This document shows, one piece after another, positions 4,721 to 5,955 of a stretch of DNA of 5,955 nt; the first letter of the stretch is position 1, and each line of letters starts with the position of its first letter. The position numbers were made by a program, and so were the translations under genes. The DNA comes from JBAWAP01 sp049589355. GTDB lineage: Bacteria; Chloroflexota; Anaerolineae; VGOG01. The DNA lies in contig JBAWAP010000428.1 of NCBI GenBank assembly GCA_049589355.1, positions 1 to 5,955 on the forward strand, in the 5' to 3' direction. The notes below the pieces were generated by a model that was given only the letters and a program-made list of their open reading frames with translations, did no database searches and was not told where the DNA came from.

Positions 4721-5820
4721 TGGTGCGCACGGTCAAACACTTCAGTCTGCATCGCATCACTGGAACGGAACTGCGGGTAGTCGCCGACGTGGAGGCCGGG
4801 GTGCTCCCGGTTGTTCAGGTAGAGGAGGCGGTCATCCGGGGCTACACCCAACAGGGGCTCTGGCCCCACCGCTGGGTGACCCTCTTCGTCCTGCAGGACC
4901 TCCAGCCCCTGGTCCGACAGCTCACCCCCACCCCACCCCTCCCCCTGGCAGGGGGAGGGAGCAAGGGTGGAGCTGACCCTTCGGGCTTGAGTATCTCAGG
5001 GCGAAGCCTCCCACCAGGGGGCGCGGCGGCCCTAAACCACCGGCCGGTGGTTAACATCTACGACCTGGCCGATCCAGCCGGCTGCCATGTCTTCGTCAAC
5101 CGGCAGGCGATGGCGAAGGAGGGCTATTGGGACGACGCTCTGGCCATCCAGGGCCTGCTGGCTCATGAACACGCCCACCCCCTGGCTGAGAACGAGGCGA
5201 CCCGGGCCTCCCGCCAATTGAGATTTGCGATTTCCGATTTCGGATTTCAGATTGAAATCGAAAATCGAAAATCGAAAATCCGAAATCTGTTGACCTTATT
5301 GGCCGACAAACTGTGCCTCTACGCGCCGCGGGAACTCTTCGCCAACGAGATGACCATCCGCAGCGGCTTCAGTGAGGCCCTGCTCCACCTGGATCGGCGC
5401 ACCGTGGCCAATGCGAGCCGTAGCGTGGCCGGGCGGGAAGATCTGCGCCGGCAGTTGCAGCAGGAAATAGCGAGTGGCAACCTCACCCCCCAGGGAGCTG
5501 ACCTGCTGCTGCTCATCGGCGACCTGAAAGGCTACCTGGACCTGGCTCTGGAGGTGGCACCCTTTTATCGCACCGGGCGGGAAAGCGACGCCCGGGAACT
5601 GGAAGCGGTCCTGGAAGCAGAAGTGTTCCCCCATCTGGAGCCGGAGGTGCCCCGGGCTTATATCGCCTTGCGGGAACAATACATCGCCCTGCGCGCCGAC
5701 CTAACGCCACCCAAGCTGACGGCGTGGGGCGAAGGGGTGTTGAACATCCTGGCCGAGGCCCTAGCCGAGAAGGGGCTGGTGCTGCAATACCACTTGCGGA
5801 TTGATAAGGGTGATGCGTGA
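4720..5820 (+). CDS. Putative zinc metallopeptidase-like protein, repeat-invaded
   Basis: 366 residues from the ATG at 4720, 13 bases after the gvpH-like stop; no good ribosome binding site, so translation is probably coupled. The family is not recognised. Residues 1-66 form an alpha/beta region. Residues 147-159 read LAHEHAHPLAENE: HEHAH (149-153) fits the HExxH zinc-binding motif, and RELFANE (204-210) fits an ExxA[ND] helix that supplies the third zinc ligand in some gluzincins (candidate Glu205). The rest (213-366) is helical and acidic, with SDARELEAVLEAE and YIALREQYIAL. Two stretches look inserted: about 68-107, a Pro/Gly/Ser-rich low-complexity segment encoded by palindromes, and 168-189 (RFAISDFGF to RKSKIRN), encoded by a GATTTNN palindrome. 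Both keep the frame. The second falls between HExxH and its putative partner, so activity may be lost or tolerated. The TGA stop lies in a CGTGAAA repeat. No signal peptide; a cytoplasmic role with the gas vesicle genes is inferred from position. Confidence 0.78.
   Translation: MVRTVKHFSLHRITGTELRVVADVEAGVLPVVQVEEAVIRGYTQQGLWPHRWVTLFVLQDLQPLVRQLTPTPPLPLAGGGSKGGADPSGLSISGRSLPPGGAAALNHRPVVNIYDLADPAGCHVFVNRQAMAKEGYWDDALAIQGLLAHEHAHPLAENEATRASRQLRFAISDFGFQIEIENRKSKIRNLLTLLADKLCLYAPRELFANEMTIRSGFSEALLHLDRRTVANASRSVAGREDLRRQLQQEIASGNLTPQGADLLLLIGDLKGYLDLALEVAPFYRTGRESDARELEAVLEAEVFPHLEPEVPRAYIALREQYIALRADLTPPKLTAWGEGVLNILAEALAEKGLVLQYHLRIDKGDA
4921..5052. repeat. Cluster of three palindromes inside a coding sequence
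   Basis: First, an 11-bp perfect inverted repeat, CCCTCCCCCTG at 4937-4947 against 4949-4959, separated by 1 base. Second, a hairpin in which CTTCG (4979-4983) pairs with CGAAG (5002-5006) and TGAG (4988-4991) pairs with CTCA (4995-4998). Third, a perfect 18-bp palindrome, AACCACCGGCCGGTGGTT (5035-5052). They encode a Pro/Gly/Ser-rich low-complexity segment (about residues 68-111) in an otherwise ordinary protein. That fits insertion of mosaic intergenic-type repeats that happened to keep the frame. Confidence 0.82.
5221..5288. repeat. In-frame 68-bp GATTTNN palindrome
   Basis: The left arm 5221-5253 and right arm 5256-5288 are each 33 nt and are inverted copies around a 2-base centre. Differences fall only at the two variable positions of each GATTTNN unit. 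It is the same family as 3832-3899 but here lies inside the reading frame and encodes residues 168-189 of the metallopeptidase-like protein without a stop. Confidence 0.9.
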
Positions 5821-5829
5821 AACGTGAAA
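5816..5829. repeat. CGTGAAA heptamer pair at a stop codon
   Basis: CGTGAAA is repeated directly at 5816-5822 and 5823-5829. The TGA stop of the upstream gene (5818-5820) lies in the first unit, so the annotated C-terminus may not be the ancestral one. Confidence 0.65.
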
Positions 5830-5920
5830 CGACTCCCCTGAAAAAAGGGCAATTTCCAAATCCTTTGGGTGAGGGTGGTGTTATAGATGTTGGATTCTAT
5901 TCTATCTAAGTGAGGGAACG
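5830..5920. other. Lower-GC spacer, possible left end of a mobile element
   Basis: Composition changes from GC-rich coding sequence to an AT-richer stretch with an A-run (5841-5846) and AT-rich TTATAGAT (5881-5888) and TTCTATTCTAT sequences. No convincing -35/-10 pair at proper spacing and no U-tailed terminator is seen. The change of composition just before a new start codon is compatible with the edge of an insertion sequence. Confidence 0.35.
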
Positions 5921-5955
5921 ATGTTTCGACCAAATAACTCCCATCTCCAGAGACC
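5921..5955 (+). CDS. Start of a truncated reading frame, possible transposase
   Basis: ATG at 5921 with GAGGGA (5912-5917) 4 bases upstream; 11 complete codons (MFRPNNSHLQR) run off the window. The beginning resembles, from memory, the N-termini of some IS1182-type transposases, but eleven residues cannot prove it. The lower GC just upstream fits a mobile element inserted behind the gas vesicle operon. It could equally be the next operon gene or a chance frame. Confidence 0.38.
   Translation, partial: MFRPNNSHLQR

Noticed and set aside
4020..4760. Minus-strand 246-residue frame opposite the gvpH-like gene
   Set aside because: The plus strand encodes a clear alpha-crystallin domain; the minus frame crosses repeats and shows no domain.
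5834..5848. Terminator hairpin near the A-run after the last full gene
   Set aside because: Only about four base pairs (CCCT/AGGG) can form and there is no T-run after it on the + strand.

Overview
The window is about 60 percent GC, with every supportable gene on the + strand. It looks like part of a gas vesicle (gvp) gene cluster from an uncultured or lightly studied bacterium. The anchor is gvpN (2517-3464), a MoxR-like AAA+ ATPase with intact Walker and sensor motifs. Around it lie a repeat-rich GvpC-like shell protein (111-1499) and an Hsp20/alpha-crystallin GvpH-like chaperone (4173-4706). A Chloroflexota (Anaerolineae-like) host is my best guess. It rests on gene content, base composition and the style of the dispersed palindromic heptamer repeats, and it is inference. 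The main structural genes (gvpA/J, gvpF/L, gvpG, gvpK) are not in this window.

Layout. 1-110: tandem heptamer repeats, then an ideal Shine-Dalgarno. 111-1499: GvpC-like protein built of alternating 40- and 33-residue repeats, then a proline-rich linker and a C-terminal helix-hairpin-helix (HhH) domain. 1500-1703: a 13-bp inverted repeat and a near-consensus sigma-70 promoter (TTGACA, 17 bp, TATTAT) carrying three TGCTA boxes exactly 12 bp apart. 1704-2447: an unrecognised 247-residue protein. 2445-2500: palindromic repeat. 2517-3464: gvpN. 3472-3834 and 3913-4101: two small coiled-coil or basic proteins, possibly GvpV-like. 4173-4706: gvpH-like. 4720-5820: an unrecognised protein with a HEHAH zinc-protease-type motif. 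5821-5955: a lower-GC stretch with the start of another reading frame, possibly an insertion sequence transposase.

The genes from 1704 to 5820 are closely spaced and co-directional, so they probably form one transcription unit driven by the promoter at 1630-1658. The GvpC-like protein would strengthen or organise the vesicle shell, GvpN would remodel or load shell components, the Hsp20-type protein would hold aggregation-prone GvpA, and the small proteins are likely accessory. The least expected members are the HhH-tailed GvpC-like protein, the 247-residue protein, and the putative metallopeptidase. The metallopeptidase has been entered in frame by two blocks of palindromic repeats.

A second theme is the density of short repeats with a 7-bp unit (ATCAGCT, GATTTNN, ATCGGNA and CGTGAAA types). 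They sit almost exclusively at gene ends, and in two genes they supply the stop codon. In one junction they form the entire intergenic spacer, and in one case they lie inside a coding sequence without breaking the frame.
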